A DNA stretch of 64,000 nt from CAYRNR01 sp964425605. GTDB lineage: Bacteria; Myxococcota_A; UBA796; UBA9615; CAYRNR01. Below the pieces are notes generated by a model. That model was not told where the DNA came from, made no database searches, and saw only the letters and a program-made list of their open reading frames with translations. The position numbers and the translations under genes were made by a program. Of the stretch, positions 1-10,902 are shown one piece after another. Location: assembly GCA_964425605.1 (NCBI GenBank), contig CAYRNR010000010.1, positions 31,453-95,452 on the forward strand, in the 5' to 3' direction. Positions within the stretch are counted from its first letter, which is position 1, and every line of letters starts with the position of its first letter.

Positions 1-1
1 T

Positions 2-394
2 CAGGTCGAGGGAACCTCCAGACAGATCGCCTGCCTCGAGGACAGCACAGCGTGCCAGGTCGTCGTGCTGCACGGCACCCAGATCCCCGAGACGGACGTG
101 ACCATGGCCCGGGGCCTGGGACTGTGGTTCCTCACGCCGTTGGCCTGCCGGAATATCGTCCTCTCGGGTATCGGCGCGCATCTGGAAGCCGGAGATACCC
201 CAGCCCTGGTCCCACCCCAAGAGGTGCCGCGGTGCGGCGCCTTTCCGCACCTCAACGGTGCTAGCCGGATCTCACGCCTAATCCCGGACCTCGGGGCGGA
301 ACCTCTCCGTCCGGGCTCCTCCACTCCCACCAAACCCCCGCAGACGTTCCGCATCCCGGATCAATCGACGAAGTCTTCCACCATGACCGCCTGA
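2..394 (+). CDS. possible 3' end of a truncated gene, unknown product
   Basis: This frame is open from the left window edge to a TGA at 392-394. For roughly the first 200 bases nearly every codon ends in G or C, as in the clear genes of this window, which suggests real coding sequence whose start lies outside. The bias fades toward the stop, so the true end may be earlier or the gene may be decayed. The peptide has four Cys in its first 55 residues and no recognisable domain. The opposite-strand frame over 1-354 looks like a shadow. The rest of 1-475 shows nothing else. Confidence 0.3.
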   Translation, partial: QVEGTSRQIACLEDSTACQVVVLHGTQIPETDVTMARGLGLWFLTPLACRNIVLSGIGAHLEAGDTPALVPPQEVPRCGAFPHLNGASRISRLIPDLGAEPLRPGSSTPTKPPQTFRIPDQSTKSSTMTA

Positions 395-475
395 TTCGAT
401 CCGAATTCCGGCTCATTCGGGGAAGTCTGCAACCATGTGGAGTTTGGCTGTTCGCGTCCCCGGGGCGTCCCGTGG

Positions 476-841
476 TCAGTCTCGCCCGGAGTCCTCGGCA
501 GCCGAAAGCTCGTGGAGGATGGCGGTGATCTGGCCGTGGAGGAGCGGGACCTTGGTGGAGACGATGTCCCAGAGGATCTCGCCCTCGATGCCGAAGTACG
601 CGTGGGCGAGGATGTCGCGTAACCCGGCGATCTTCCGCCACTCGACATCGGCGTGGCGTTCGCGCATGTCCGCTGGGACGTGCTTGGCCGCCTCGCCGAT
701 GACCAGCAGGTTGTGCAGGACAGCGTCGTAGACCAGCTCGTTGCAGGTGAACGCCTCGAAGTCCATGCCCTGCGTGAACTGAAGGACCTTGGCCGTGGCC
801 TCGGTCATGTCCTCTAGGTAGAGGAGCCAGTCACGCGACAC
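476..841 (-). CDS. hepT: HepT-like HEPN ribonuclease toxin
   Basis: A 121-residue HEPN (DUF86) protein. The defining R-x4-H-x-Y motif is visible as RDILAHAY at about residues 74-81, so the RNase active site looks intact. In the known HepT/MntA systems HepT is a toxin that cleaves RNA and is silenced when the partner nucleotidyltransferase adenylylates the Tyr of this motif. The gene starts inside the 3' end of the upstream mntA-like gene (11-base overlap), the usual order and coupling for the pair. The length is typical for the family. Toxin activity is inferred from family and context. Confidence 0.85.
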   Translation of the reverse strand: MSRDWLLYLEDMTEATAKVLQFTQGMDFEAFTCNELVYDAVLHNLLVIGEAAKHVPADMRERHADVEWRKIAGLRDILAHAYFGIEGEILWDIVSTKVPLLHGQITAILHELSAAEDSGRD

Positions 842-1124
842 GGATGGCCTCGGCTTCGATCCGCGGGCGGAGGCGCGGGCGCAGTCCGCCGAGAGTCACG
901 AGGTCCACACGCATCCCCAGCAGGTCTTCCAGGTAGAGCTTCAGGTCCATGTACTGGTCAAAGGTCGCCGGGCCGCCGAAATCGACCAGGAGATCGACGT
1001 CGCTGTCCTGCCTGGGCTGGTTCCTGGCGAACGACCCGAACAGGGAGAGAGAGACGACGCCATGGGCCCGGATCTCGCCGATCCGGTCTTCCAGAAGTGT
1101 CAGGATTCGCCTCTTGTCCACCAT
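831..1124 (-). CDS. mntA: MntA-like nucleotidyltransferase antitoxin
   Basis: A 97-residue minimal nucleotidyltransferase. GSFARNQPRQDSDVDLLVDF at about residues 31-50 supplies the G-S and D-x-D metal-binding signature of the pol-beta superfamily. In characterised pairs this protein adds AMP units to the HepT toxin and so neutralises it. It is the promoter-proximal gene and overlaps hepT by 11 bases. A possible extended -10 (TGCTATCCT on the minus strand, 1131-1139) lies only a few bases before the ATG, hinting at a very short leader. The call is firm on motif and neighbour. Confidence 0.85.
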   Translation of the reverse strand: MVDKRRILTLLEDRIGEIRAHGVVSLSLFGSFARNQPRQDSDVDLLVDFGGPATFDQYMDLKLYLEDLLGMRVDLVTLGGLRPRLRPRIEAEAIRVA

Positions 1125-1130
1125 GAGTTC

Positions 1131-1139
1131 AGGATAGCA
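1131..1139 (-). promoter_or_regulatory. possible extended -10 of the mntA-hepT operon
   Basis: Read on the minus strand the bases are TGCTATCCT, a TGn-extended -10-like hexamer, six bases before the mntA ATG at 1124. Transcription would begin at or next to the start codon. No good -35 is visible. This is a pattern match only. Confidence 0.3.
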
Positions 1140-1292
1140 CGCCGGAGCGGCTCGAACCCTGCTGACAAACTGGACATCGCCTCAGCTCTGGTCCCCTGGT
1201 GTCCTGGAACCGAAGTTCCTCGGTGGGCCTCCCTACCTGACTCCACGCTCGACCCAGCCAAGTTTTCTTCCCTTCCTGCCTTCCTGCCTTCC

Positions 1293-1541
1293 TCAGCGGA
1301 AATCCCCATCCCTGCTCTTCCAGTCCCGGAACACCGCGAGCAGCTCCTGCTCCAGGTGGTCGTCCACCTCGGGCGCGGGGATCTCGCCGCAGCTCTGAAC
1401 GGTCAGCTCGAGCTGGTCCACGTAGGTGCGGCAGTGCCCGCACATGGCCAGGTGCATCTTGATCTGCATCCGGTCCGCGAAGGACAGCTGTCCCTCGAGG
1501 TACTCGGTGAGCAGGTCCGTGATGTCCTTGCAGCTCAGCAT
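1293..1541 (-). CDS. zinc-finger (ZAS / zf-HC2) anti-sigma factor
   Basis: An 82-residue protein with the H-x3-C-x2-C zinc-binding motif of ZAS anti-sigma factors at H30, C34, C37, preceded by C4. It has no transmembrane segment, so it is a soluble cytoplasmic form; redox- or metal-sensing members of this type release their sigma when the zinc thiols are oxidised. It starts 14 bases after the stop of the ECF sigma gene on the same strand, the usual sigma/anti-sigma arrangement, and should be transcribed with it from the promoter at 2229-2244. The redox-sensing role is inferred. Confidence 0.8.
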   Translation of the reverse strand: MLSCKDITDLLTEYLEGQLSFADRMQIKMHLAMCGHCRTYVDQLELTVQSCGEIPAPEVDDHLEQELLAVFRDWKSRDGDFR

Positions 1542-1555
1542 CGTCCCCGGTTTCC

Positions 1556-2209
1556 CTAGTTACCTGCGAGGTGTTTCTCGAGCGCGACGCGGACCCGGGT
1601 CCGGCCGCGGTGCAACAAGACGCGTTGATTGGTCTCGCTGATATCCAGCGCGTTACACACGTCGGGCGATTCCCACCCGTCGAGGTCCCGCAGCGTGACC
1701 ACGGCGCGCTGGTTGGGGGGCAGCTGCTCGACGGCCTCGACCAGGGCGGCCATGGCCTGCTTCTGCTCGAGCAGCGCCTCGGGGGAGGTGACACCCCAGG
1801 GGGCGGGTGGGGTGGCCCAGCGGCCCCTGGACGTGAAGCGCTCCGGTTCCAGCGGCTGGCCGTCGTCCTCGCGTGCCAGGGCGGAGAAGGGCACGGTGCG
1901 CCCCTCGCGGACGCCGCGGGTCTTGGCCCGGTTGGTCAGGATGCGGAAGATCCAGGTCTTGAGCGTGGAGCGGCCCTCGAACTTCGCCAGGCCGGACAGC
2001 ACGCCCAGCCAGGCCTCCTGGACCACCTCGCTGGCCACGGCCTGCGAGGACACGAAGGACATGGAGAGCCGCAGCATGGAGCCGTTGTACTGGTTCACCA
2101 GCTGGACGAACGCGGCCTCCTCGCCGGCGAGGATACGCTGGATGAGGTCTTGCTCGTCGTGGTCCGACACGTCGGGGGTGATCCTCAGCTGGCCGGGGGC
2201 ATTGTCCAT
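1556..2209 (-). CDS. ECF-family RNA polymerase sigma factor
   Basis: A 217-residue sigma-70-family protein. Region 2 lies at about residues 16-85, with a segment matching the polymerase-binding and -10-recognition helices. Region 4 spans about 155-215 and includes LPPNQRAVVTLRDLDGW and an HTH. A longer in-frame start at 2350 exists, but the ATG at 2209 is preferred: it begins just before conserved region 2, and the sigma-54 promoter at 2229-2244 predicts a transcript start near 2218. The leader is then only about nine bases, with no clear Shine-Dalgarno. The insertion between regions 2 and 4 is longer than usual. Its anti-sigma follows directly. Confidence 0.85.
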   Translation of the reverse strand: MDNAPGQLRITPDVSDHDEQDLIQRILAGEEAAFVQLVNQYNGSMLRLSMSFVSSQAVASEVVQEAWLGVLSGLAKFEGRSTLKTWIFRILTNRAKTRGVREGRTVPFSALAREDDGQPLEPERFTSRGRWATPPAPWGVTSPEALLEQKQAMAALVEAVEQLPPNQRAVVTLRDLDGWESPDVCNALDISETNQRVLLHRGRTRVRVALEKHLAGN

Positions 2210-2228
2210 GATTTCGATGGGAAAGAGA

Positions 2229-2244
2229 GGCAACCTTCGTGCCA
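2229..2244 (-). promoter_or_regulatory. predicted sigma-54 promoter of the ECF sigma / anti-sigma operon
   Basis: The minus strand reads TGGCACGAAGGTTGCC. The invariant -24 GG (2243-2242) and -12 GC (2231-2230) are separated by exactly ten bases and the -24 box is a perfect TGGCACG. Predicted +1 is about 2218, nine bases before the ATG. It diverges from the ndh sigma-54 promoter, with activator half-sites midway. Confidence 0.75.
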
Positions 2245-2311
2245 GATCCGTCCCGGTGAGGGAAATGAAGGGATAGAGTACGCTTCTGCGGGGGAAGCCC
2301 CCGGGGCCGCG

Positions 2312-2360
2312 CGAGACAGACCGCGTTGATCGATGTCTCAGGTGGGACACGGACGAGACA
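2312..2360. promoter_or_regulatory. predicted upstream activating sequence shared by divergent sigma-54 promoters
   Basis: Three half-sites of one motif: CGAGACA at 2312-2318, TGTCTCA at 2334-2340 and CGAGACA at 2354-2360, in alternating orientation. The cluster centre (about 2336) is 116-118 bases from both predicted starts (about 2218 leftward and 2452 rightward), the distance expected of an enhancer site. The same motif recurs at four other sites in the window. The binding protein is inferred to be the activator encoded at 25378-27222. Confidence 0.65.
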
Positions 2361-2425
2361 GATCGAGCGCGCCGGGAACCGGCTCGCCGGGCGACCGACG
2401 TGCATGGGCCAGGGGCGGCTCCTTC

Positions 2426-2441
2426 TGGTACGAAACTTGCG
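2426..2441 (+). promoter_or_regulatory. predicted sigma-54 promoter of ndh-acnA
   Basis: TGGTACGAAACTTGCG has -24 GG (2427-2428) and -12 GC (2439-2440) separated by ten bases. One -24 base departs from TGGCACG. Predicted +1 is about 2452, thirty bases before the ndh ATG. Confidence 0.65.
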
Positions 2442-2481
2442 ACACCTTCCTCCCGGAGCCCGAACCGGGACAGGAGGGACG

Positions 2482-3763
2482 ATGAAGCTCCAGCGCATCC
2501 CGCACGTGGTGATCATCGGCGGCGGTTTTGGTGGCCTGTACGCGGCCCGCGCCCTGCGGCGCGCCCCGGTCCGCATCACGCTGCTGGATCGCCGCAACCA
2601 CCACCTGTTCCAGCCGCTGCTCTACCAGGTCGCCACCGCGGGGCTGAACGCGGCGGACATCGCCCACCCCATCCGCCGCATCCTGCGCGGCCAGCGCAAC
2701 GCCACGGTGCTCATGGCCGAGGTCACGGACATCGACGTGGACGGCAAGCGGGTGATCATGGGCGAGCGGGAGCTCAGCTACGACCACCTCGTCCTGGCCA
2801 CGGGCGCCACCCACGCGTACTTCGGCCACCCCGAGTGGGCCGACCACGCCCCCGGGCTCAAGAGCCTCGAGGACGCCCACGAGATCCGCCGGCGCGTGCT
2901 GATCGCCTACGAGAACGCCGAGGCCGAGACGGATCCGGAGCTGCGCCGCCAGTGGTTGACGTTCGTGGTGGTGGGCGCCGGCCCGACCGGCGTGGAGCTC
3001 GCGGGCGCCCTGGGGGAGATCGCCCACCGCTCCCTGTCCCAGGACTTCAAGAACGTGGACACGCGCGAGGCCCGCATCCTGTTGCTGGATGCCAGCCCAC
3101 GCATCCTGGGCACGTTGCCGGAGGACCTGTCGGAGAGCGCCGTGAAGCAGCTCCAGACCCTCGGCGTCGAGGTGCGCACCGGCGCCCGGGTCACCGACAT
3201 CCACGAAAAAGGCATCCAGTGCGAGGATGGGCACATCGACGCCCGCACCGTGCTGTGGGCCGCCGGCGTGAAGGCCTCGCCCCTCGGCGCGGCCCTCGGC
3301 GCCCCCCTGGACCGCGCCGGGCGCGTGTGCGTCGAACCCGACCTGACCGTCCCGGGCCGCGACGACGTCTCCGTCATCGGTGACCTGGCCGCCCTCGTCC
3401 AGGACGGCCAGCCCGTCCCCGGCGTGGCCCCCACCGCGATCCAGCAGGGCGAGTACGCCGCCGAGGCGATCCTCTCGCGGATCGGCGGCCGGCCCGTCGA
3501 GCCCTTCCGCTATCGGGACAAGGGCTCCCTCGCCACCATCGGCCGCGCCCGCGGCGTGGCCCTGTTCGGCAAGACCCGCTTCTCGGGCATCGTGGCCTGG
3601 TGGCTGTGGCTCGCCGTGCACATCTTCTTCCTGATCGGATTCCGCAACCGCTTCGTGGTCATGTTCGAGTGGTCCTGGGCCTACTGGACGTGGCAGCGCA
3701 GCAACCGAGTCATCCTGCAACGGGCCATCCCGCCGGCCACGGCGCGCGACCCCGGAGATCCCC

Positions 3764-3780
<17 letters not shown>
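2482..3780 (+). CDS. ndh: type II NADH dehydrogenase (NDH-2)
   Basis: A 432-residue membrane-associated flavoprotein that oxidises NADH and reduces quinone without pumping protons. The FAD-binding GGGFGG lies at residues 13-18 and the NADH-binding GAGPTGVELAG near residue 170. The conserved FQPLLYQVA segment follows the first fold, and a C-terminal hydrophobic stretch (WWLWLAVHIFFLIGF) anchors it to the membrane. Longer in-frame starts exist from 2326. The ATG at 2482 is chosen for its AGGAGG ribosome site and position just before the Rossmann fold. The gene overlaps acnA by 17 bases. The sigma-54 promoter and activator half-sites upstream suggest stress-dependent control. Confidence 0.92.
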
Positions 3781-6472
<2,692 letters not shown>

Positions 6473-6476
6473 CGCG

Positions 6477-6995
6477 ATGGCCGATCCCGGGATCCCCGCC
6501 CGCTCCCGCTCCCTGTACTCGGCCGCGGCCGTGGTGGCGGCCGCAGCGGTCGCCTGTGTGCTCCACGTCCGCTCCGTCGACCTCCAGCTCGATCAGCACG
6601 ATCGCTGGCTGCAGACCCTGGAGACGGCCCAGGTGCGGGTGCCCGCCGAGGGCCCCTCCCTCGACTTCGATCGACTGCAGGAACTCATCGACACCCTCGG
6701 CGTGGTGCTCCCGGAGATCGAGGCCGCGGAGGTCACCCCCCTGCAGACCGTGCGGGACTGCACCGAGGCCTCGCTGAAGGTGACGAACACCTCCATGGAG
6801 GACAGCCCGCGGCGCGATCTCCGTGGCGAGGCATTCGTGGAGCTCTCGCAGACCCTCGACGCGTTGATCCCCGAGGTCCAGCAATCCTCGGACCGCCTCG
6901 CAGCCCGCCGTATCCCGGTCTACGGGCTCGCCGGCGCGCTGGGCGTGGTGACCGTCGTCCTGGCGGTGCTCGCGTCCATCCGGAGGCGGGGGTAG
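6477..6995 (+). CDS. two-helix membrane protein, unknown function
   Basis: A 172-residue protein that starts four bases after acnA and may be the last gene of that operon. It has a transmembrane helix near residues 14-32 and another near 147-167, ending in Arg residues. The roughly 115 residues between them look helical and amphipathic and would lie outside the cytoplasm. One Cys occurs in the loop. No family was recognised. Its coding character (G/C third positions) is normal for the window. Confidence 0.7.
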   Translation: MADPGIPARSRSLYSAAAVVAAAAVACVLHVRSVDLQLDQHDRWLQTLETAQVRVPAEGPSLDFDRLQELIDTLGVVLPEIEAAEVTPLQTVRDCTEASLKVTNTSMEDSPRRDLRGEAFVELSQTLDALIPEVQQSSDRLAARRIPVYGLAGALGVVTVVLAVLASIRRRG

Positions 6996-7004
6996 CATCT
7001 GGGC

Positions 7005-8093
7005 ATGAGAAGACTCCTGCTGCTCTGCCTGCCGTTGCTCGCGGCGCCTCCAGCCCTCGCGTACGAGACCAACGCCATCTGGTGGGCCGAGGATCAGCTC
7101 CCCATCCCCGTGGCCCTGGTGCGCCCGGGCAGCGACGACCTCGGCGAGGACCTCACCGAGGAGCTGCTGCTGACCGCGCTGGACCAGTGGGCCGACGTCG
7201 GCTGCACCGGGCTGACCTACGAGTACCTCGGCTGGGTCGACGAGATGGTGCACATGGACGGCATCGTCCACGTCCGCTGGCTCGAGGAGGACTCCGGGAT
7301 GGGGGACGCTGCCGCCAGCACCGCCATCGACGTGGACCCCGAGTCGGGCCGCATCCGCGACGTCAACCTCACCTTCAACGGCGACACCCTCACCTGGACC
7401 GACAGCGACTCCAACCCGTACCTCGAATCCCTCGACGCCGTGGCGGTGATGGTCCACGAGCTCGGCCACGCGTTCGGCCTGGACCACAACGTCGACATGC
7501 TCGAGGCCTCGATGTTCTGGGCCTACACCTCGGCCGCCGGGGGATACCTGTCGTGGGACGACAAGTGGGGGATCTGCGCGCTGTACCCGCGCGACGGTGG
7601 CGTCGAGGACGAGTGCGAGACCGACGAGGACTGTCCGGAGCATCCGCTCCAGGGCTACCAGTGCCGGGAGATCGAGGAGCTCGGCGCGCGGGTCTGCGAG
7701 GAGGTCTACGACGACCTCGGCGCCTGCTGCGACGCCCACTGGAACAACTGCCACGACGTGCTGTGCCACCTGCACGCGTACACCTACGCGGGGTACTGCA
7801 CGGACTTCTGCGAGGGCGACGGGGACTGCCCCTTCGGCTGGACGTGTGATCCGATCTCGTTTCTGGGCGAGGAGATGGGCTGGTGCACCAGCCCGCTGGA
7901 CAGCGAGCAGCCGTGCGGCGAGGACTTCGTGATGCCCGGCGACGACGACGACAGCGCGCCGGAGCCCCAGGACGACGACGACGACGTCGAGGAGGACGGG
8001 TGTGGATGCCGCAGCAGCGGCCAGGCGGGGGGGAGCGTCTGGCTGGGGCCGTTGGCCGCGGTCGCAGCCCTGGCCTACCGGCGGCGGCGGTAG
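7005..8093 (+). CDS. secreted matrixin-like zinc metalloprotease with MYXO-CTERM-like tail
   Basis: A 362-residue exported protein. A signal peptide ends near residue 20 (APPALA). The metzincin zinc motif HELGHAFGLDH lies at about 151-161, and the following ASMFW may supply the Met-turn. A Cys-rich, EGF-like region (about 200-305) follows, then an acidic linker of Asp runs, then GCGCRSSG, a hydrophobic helix and YRRRR at the end. This tail matches the layout of MYXO-CTERM sorting signals. The last 19 bases overlap the convergent gene at 8075-9178, whose tail also ends YRRRR. Protease activity is inferred from the zinc motif. Confidence 0.85.
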   Translation: MRRLLLLCLPLLAAPPALAYETNAIWWAEDQLPIPVALVRPGSDDLGEDLTEELLLTALDQWADVGCTGLTYEYLGWVDEMVHMDGIVHVRWLEEDSGMGDAAASTAIDVDPESGRIRDVNLTFNGDTLTWTDSDSNPYLESLDAVAVMVHELGHAFGLDHNVDMLEASMFWAYTSAAGGYLSWDDKWGICALYPRDGGVEDECETDEDCPEHPLQGYQCREIEELGARVCEEVYDDLGACCDAHWNNCHDVLCHLHAYTYAGYCTDFCEGDGDCPFGWTCDPISFLGEEMGWCTSPLDSEQPCGEDFVMPGDDDDSAPEPQDDDDDVEEDGCGCRSSGQAGGSVWLGPLAAVAALAYRRRR

Positions 8094-9178
8094 CCGAGCA
8101 GTCCGCCAATAGCGAGCAGGGCGATCAGCCCGGGGGCGGCCGTGGAACGAGCCAGCTCGCAGTCGCACCCGTCGGCCCCCGCCGGCTCCACGTCCCTGAC
8201 CTCCAGTGCGGCGAGCTTGCAGTCCTCGGCGCCGTTGTCGAGCTCCACACACACGTCGTGCATGCCCACGGGCAGCTCTGCGGGGAAGAGCCCCTCGATC
8301 TGCGTGCCGCCGTCCACGTCGATGTCGCTGACCCGCGTGCTGCCCAGGAACACGTCCACGGCGTCGGAGTCGCTGCCGAAGCCCTCCCCGGTGATCATGA
8401 ACACCGAGGTGTCGCCCAACACGACGCTGGCCGGCTCGATGGAGGTGACGATCACCTCGCCGACCACGTCGTCGTCGTCCCCGGAGTTGTCGTCGTCGTC
8501 CCCCGAGGCGTCGTCGTCGTCGTCGCCTCCGCTCTCGGGCGACCACGACACGTCCGACGCGCGGATGATCCAGTTGCGGTCCAGCCCCAGCTGCGCGTTC
8601 GTGTACCACGTGTGGGTCGAGGGCCAGTACTCCTCGCACGTCTGGAAGCCCACGCACGCCATGCCGTCCGCGGCGTAGATGTAACTTCCACCCGTGACCA
8701 TCGGCCCCGAGTCCGCACCCAGGCCCACGTAGTTGCACGGCTCGAAGCCCTTCTCGTCCTCGTAGAAGCAGAACGCCACCGCGAACTCTCCGGACTCGAT
8801 GGTCACCGGCGTGTCCAGCGTCAGGTCCACCTCGAACCAGGTCGCCGCGTCCAGCGTCACCGACGCCGCCTCCATGCCGCCGAGGATGTTGCCCAGCTCC
8901 GGTTTGCCCCCATCGCTCACCGACGTCACCCACACGTCCGCCAGCAGCACCGCCGATCCACCGGCCGCGCCGCTCGCCATCGCGTAGACGTAGTTCACGT
9001 CGAAGGGGTAGCTGCTCGGCTCCAGGACGACCGCGTCGCACTCGCCGCCGCAGTTGCCCAGCTGGAATGCCGTGGAGTCACCCTCCTCCCAGTTGTCGTT
9101 GTACACGAGGGTGGCAGAGGCCAGGGTCGGCAGGGTCAGCAGGACCAGCGCCAGCAACAGTGGTGTGCGTCGAGTCAT
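8075..9178 (-). CDS. secreted IPT/TIG-domain protein with MYXO-CTERM-like tail
   Basis: A 367-residue exported protein. A signal peptide covers about residues 1-22. The N-terminal half (to about 215) resembles a beta-sandwich surface domain with paired Cys. Next comes a linker of three Asp runs (about 218-238), then an IPT/TIG-like immunoglobulin fold (about 242-330, beginning VTSIEPASVVLGDTSVF). The end is DGCDCELAR, a hydrophobic helix and YRRRR, a MYXO-CTERM-like sorting signal. The final 19 bases are shared with the convergent metalloprotease gene. Enzymatic function is not evident; a cell-surface adhesive or structural role is a guess. Confidence 0.8.
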   Translation of the reverse strand: MTRRTPLLLALVLLTLPTLASATLVYNDNWEEGDSTAFQLGNCGGECDAVVLEPSSYPFDVNYVYAMASGAAGGSAVLLADVWVTSVSDGGKPELGNILGGMEAASVTLDAATWFEVDLTLDTPVTIESGEFAVAFCFYEDEKGFEPCNYVGLGADSGPMVTGGSYIYAADGMACVGFQTCEEYWPSTHTWYTNAQLGLDRNWIIRASDVSWSPESGGDDDDDASGDDDDNSGDDDDVVGEVIVTSIEPASVVLGDTSVFMITGEGFGSDSDAVDVFLGSTRVSDIDVDGGTQIEGLFPAELPVGMHDVCVELDNGAEDCKLAALEVRDVEPAGADGCDCELARSTAAPGLIALLAIGGLLGYRRRR

Positions 9179-9254
9179 GGGGCTCCCTCTCCGGTGCGCT
9201 GCCGCGCGCGAAGGACCCGCACGGCCTCGAGACAGTATAACGCGCGGTCCGGTC

Positions 9255-9752
9255 CTACCCGGGGTTGGAGCAGTTCACCGGCACGTCCAGGTCCACCGGG
9301 TCCGCGGGATACGGCAGCACGAACCAACCGTTGATCGCTTGCCCTGTCCCGACCTCGCTGCACCGGAACTCGAAGGAGTGCCAGCACAGCTGGCCCAGCT
9401 CGGGGGTGAACTCGTAGAGCATCGGTGTGCCGACGCCCGGGCTGCCCTGGTGGTTCAACGAGAGCTCGCTCCCCTCCTCCTCCACGAGCGCCGGGCGGTC
9501 GAGGTAGGCGGGGTACTCCAGCTCCGCGTTCACCTCCGGGGACACCTCGCCCTCGAAGGTGGACAGGAACGACACGACGAAGGGCTCCTGGAGCGTCTGG
9601 TCGACCGAGTCGGGCTCGACCCAGATCTCGTAGTCCCAGTCGTACAACGGCGTGCCGCTGAACTCGTCGCCCGGCGAGCAGGCGCAGAGCCCTGCCAGCG
9701 GCGCCGCCACGGCGACCAGCCACGACACCACGGCCGTGCTGGGGCTACCCAT
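9255..9752 (-). CDS. small exported protein, probable lipoprotein
   Basis: A 165-residue protein with an N-terminal hydrophobic segment (about residues 8-25) ending LCACSPGD, so the second Cys could be a lipidated residue. The mature part is acidic and rich in aromatic residues, with three further Cys. No domain was recognised. It lies between two other envelope-type genes on the same strand, 24 bases before the next start. It is probably an envelope protein of a lineage-specific family. Confidence 0.65.
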   Translation of the reverse strand: MGSPSTAVVSWLVAVAAPLAGLCACSPGDEFSGTPLYDWDYEIWVEPDSVDQTLQEPFVVSFLSTFEGEVSPEVNAELEYPAYLDRPALVEEEGSELSLNHQGSPGVGTPMLYEFTPELGQLCWHSFEFRCSEVGTGQAINGWFVLPYPADPVDLDVPVNCSNPG

Positions 9753-9776
9753 GGTGGTCCACGCGTGAAGTCGAGG

Positions 9777-10358
9777 TCACTTCCGCATCCCGTAGAACGT
9801 GAAGTTCACCTCCAGCATGGCCTCGTACGCCGCCATGGTCGTCTCGCCCATCTCCAGGTGCGTGATGCCGGGGCGCAGGTACACCCCCATGCTCGACGCG
9901 CGCTTGCGCCCCGTGACGTCGATCCCCAGCCGCGCGATCGCGCCGAAGTAGCCGTACTTCTCGCCGCTCAGCTTCGCGAACCCGAACTGGAACCCCGGCG
10001 CGATGGCCAGGCTCAGCGGTGTCCGCGCCGGGATCAGGAAGTGGAAGTACGTCCGCTGCTCGTACAGCGGGTTGCCCTTCACCAGCTGGAACAGCATCGG
10101 TATCCAGTTCCACTGCAGGTCGATGGACATGATCTGACTCGGCTGCAGCCGCAGCTCCAGCGTCAGGATCTCGAACGTCGGCGTCGGCTCCAGCGTCGCC
10201 GTGATCCCGAACCCCGCGATCTTGCCCGAGATCGCCCCCACGGCAGCGCCGAAGCCAAGGCCGATGGCGCGGTCGGTGGAATTGCTGCTCTCCTCGGCGG
10301 CGGCGGCAGGGGAAGCGAGCATCAGGGCGAGGCCCAGGATCAGGATCGACTTGTGCAC
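9777..10358 (-). CDS. outer-membrane beta-barrel-like protein
   Basis: A 193-residue protein with a clear signal peptide (MHKSILILGLALMLASPAAAA). A glycine-rich segment (IGLGFGAAVGAISG) is followed by alternating hydrophobic/polar strands and a C-terminal NFTFYGMRK. This is the look of a small beta-barrel or membrane-associated envelope protein. No specific family is recognised. It is probably transcribed with the gene at 9255-9752 and lies downstream of the GNAT gene, with an inverted repeat (10390-10422) between them. Confidence 0.65.
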   Translation of the reverse strand: MHKSILILGLALMLASPAAAAEESSNSTDRAIGLGFGAAVGAISGKIAGFGITATLEPTPTFEILTLELRLQPSQIMSIDLQWNWIPMLFQLVKGNPLYEQRTYFHFLIPARTPLSLAIAPGFQFGFAKLSGEKYGYFGAIARLGIDVTGRKRASSMGVYLRPGITHLEMGETTMAAYEAMLEVNFTFYGMRK

Positions 10359-10389
10359 GACGATGGCCCTCCAGTGCGGCGTCTCCCAC

Positions 10390-10422
10390 CGCTCTCGTTC
10401 GAGTTTAAGATCTTCGAGAGCG
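10390..10422. terminator. inverted repeat at the end of the GNAT gene, possible terminator
   Basis: CGCTCTCG (10390-10397) and CGAGAGCG (10415-10422) are perfect 8-base arms around a 17-base AT-richer loop. The repeat covers the TAA stop of the GNAT gene and precedes the next start at 10358. There is no U-tract, so it may be a factor-independent pause, an mRNA-stability hairpin or chance. Confidence 0.35.
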
Positions 10423-10902
10423 CAGCTGGGGCCTCTCGAGACAAACGTCTTCGCTGATTCTCGGTGGATCAGGGGGCGTCGGGGCCGCAGGCCAGGTCAA
10501 TCGCTGGTGGGCGCCGCGGTCCTGGAGGTCGAACACCGGCCCGGCCGGGACCCACCCCAGGCGCACGTAGAACGGCACGACCTCGAGGCGCGAGTTGCAC
10601 CACATGGGCGCATCCACCGCAGCGCACACGACCTGCAGCATGCGCGCGCCAACGCCCTGACGCTGGACCTCCGGGGCGACGGCCATCCCACGCAGGGCGT
10701 GGCCGCGCAGCCGCATCACGCTGACGCATCCCACGACAGCGCCGTCCAGCAGGGCGGCCCAGTGGCGGGTGGTGGTCGCGAGATCCCTCGAGAAGGCCTT
10801 GCGGCCCTTGCCGTGTTCCGTCAGCACCCGCGCGCGGAGCGCGAGGATACGATCCCGCTCGACCCGCTCCACCCGCACGTCAAGAGGCATGGGCAGCGCC
10901 AC
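10405..10902 (-). CDS. GNAT-family N-acetyltransferase
   Basis: A 165-residue protein with the GNAT fold. The acetyl-CoA binding motif A appears as LRGMAVAPEVQRQGVGARML (about residues 69-88), and VPFYVRLGWVPAG near 108-120 is the typical motif B region. The substrate cannot be told from sequence. The ATG at 10902 overlaps the upstream DTW gene by 23 bases; an alternative ATG at 10890 reduces this to 11. Either way the two genes are translationally close. The family is clear, the function generic. Confidence 0.8.
   Translation of the reverse strand: MALPMPLDVRVERVERDRILALRARVLTEHGKGRKAFSRDLATTTRHWAALLDGAVVGCVSVMRLRGHALRGMAVAPEVQRQGVGARMLQVVCAAVDAPMWCNSRLEVVPFYVRLGWVPAGPVFDLQDRGAHQRLTWPAAPTPPDPPRISEDVCLERPQLRSRRS

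Noticed and set aside
1262..1296. Short CCTTCCTG tandem repeat after the anti-sigma gene
   Set aside because: Only a few units; no sign of function beyond low-complexity sequence.
9228..10443. Single CGAGACA half-sites at 9228-9234 and 10437-10443 (also 29364, 41841, 50107)
   Set aside because: They are isolated, mostly inside or at the end of genes, and have no partner half-site or sigma-54 box nearby.
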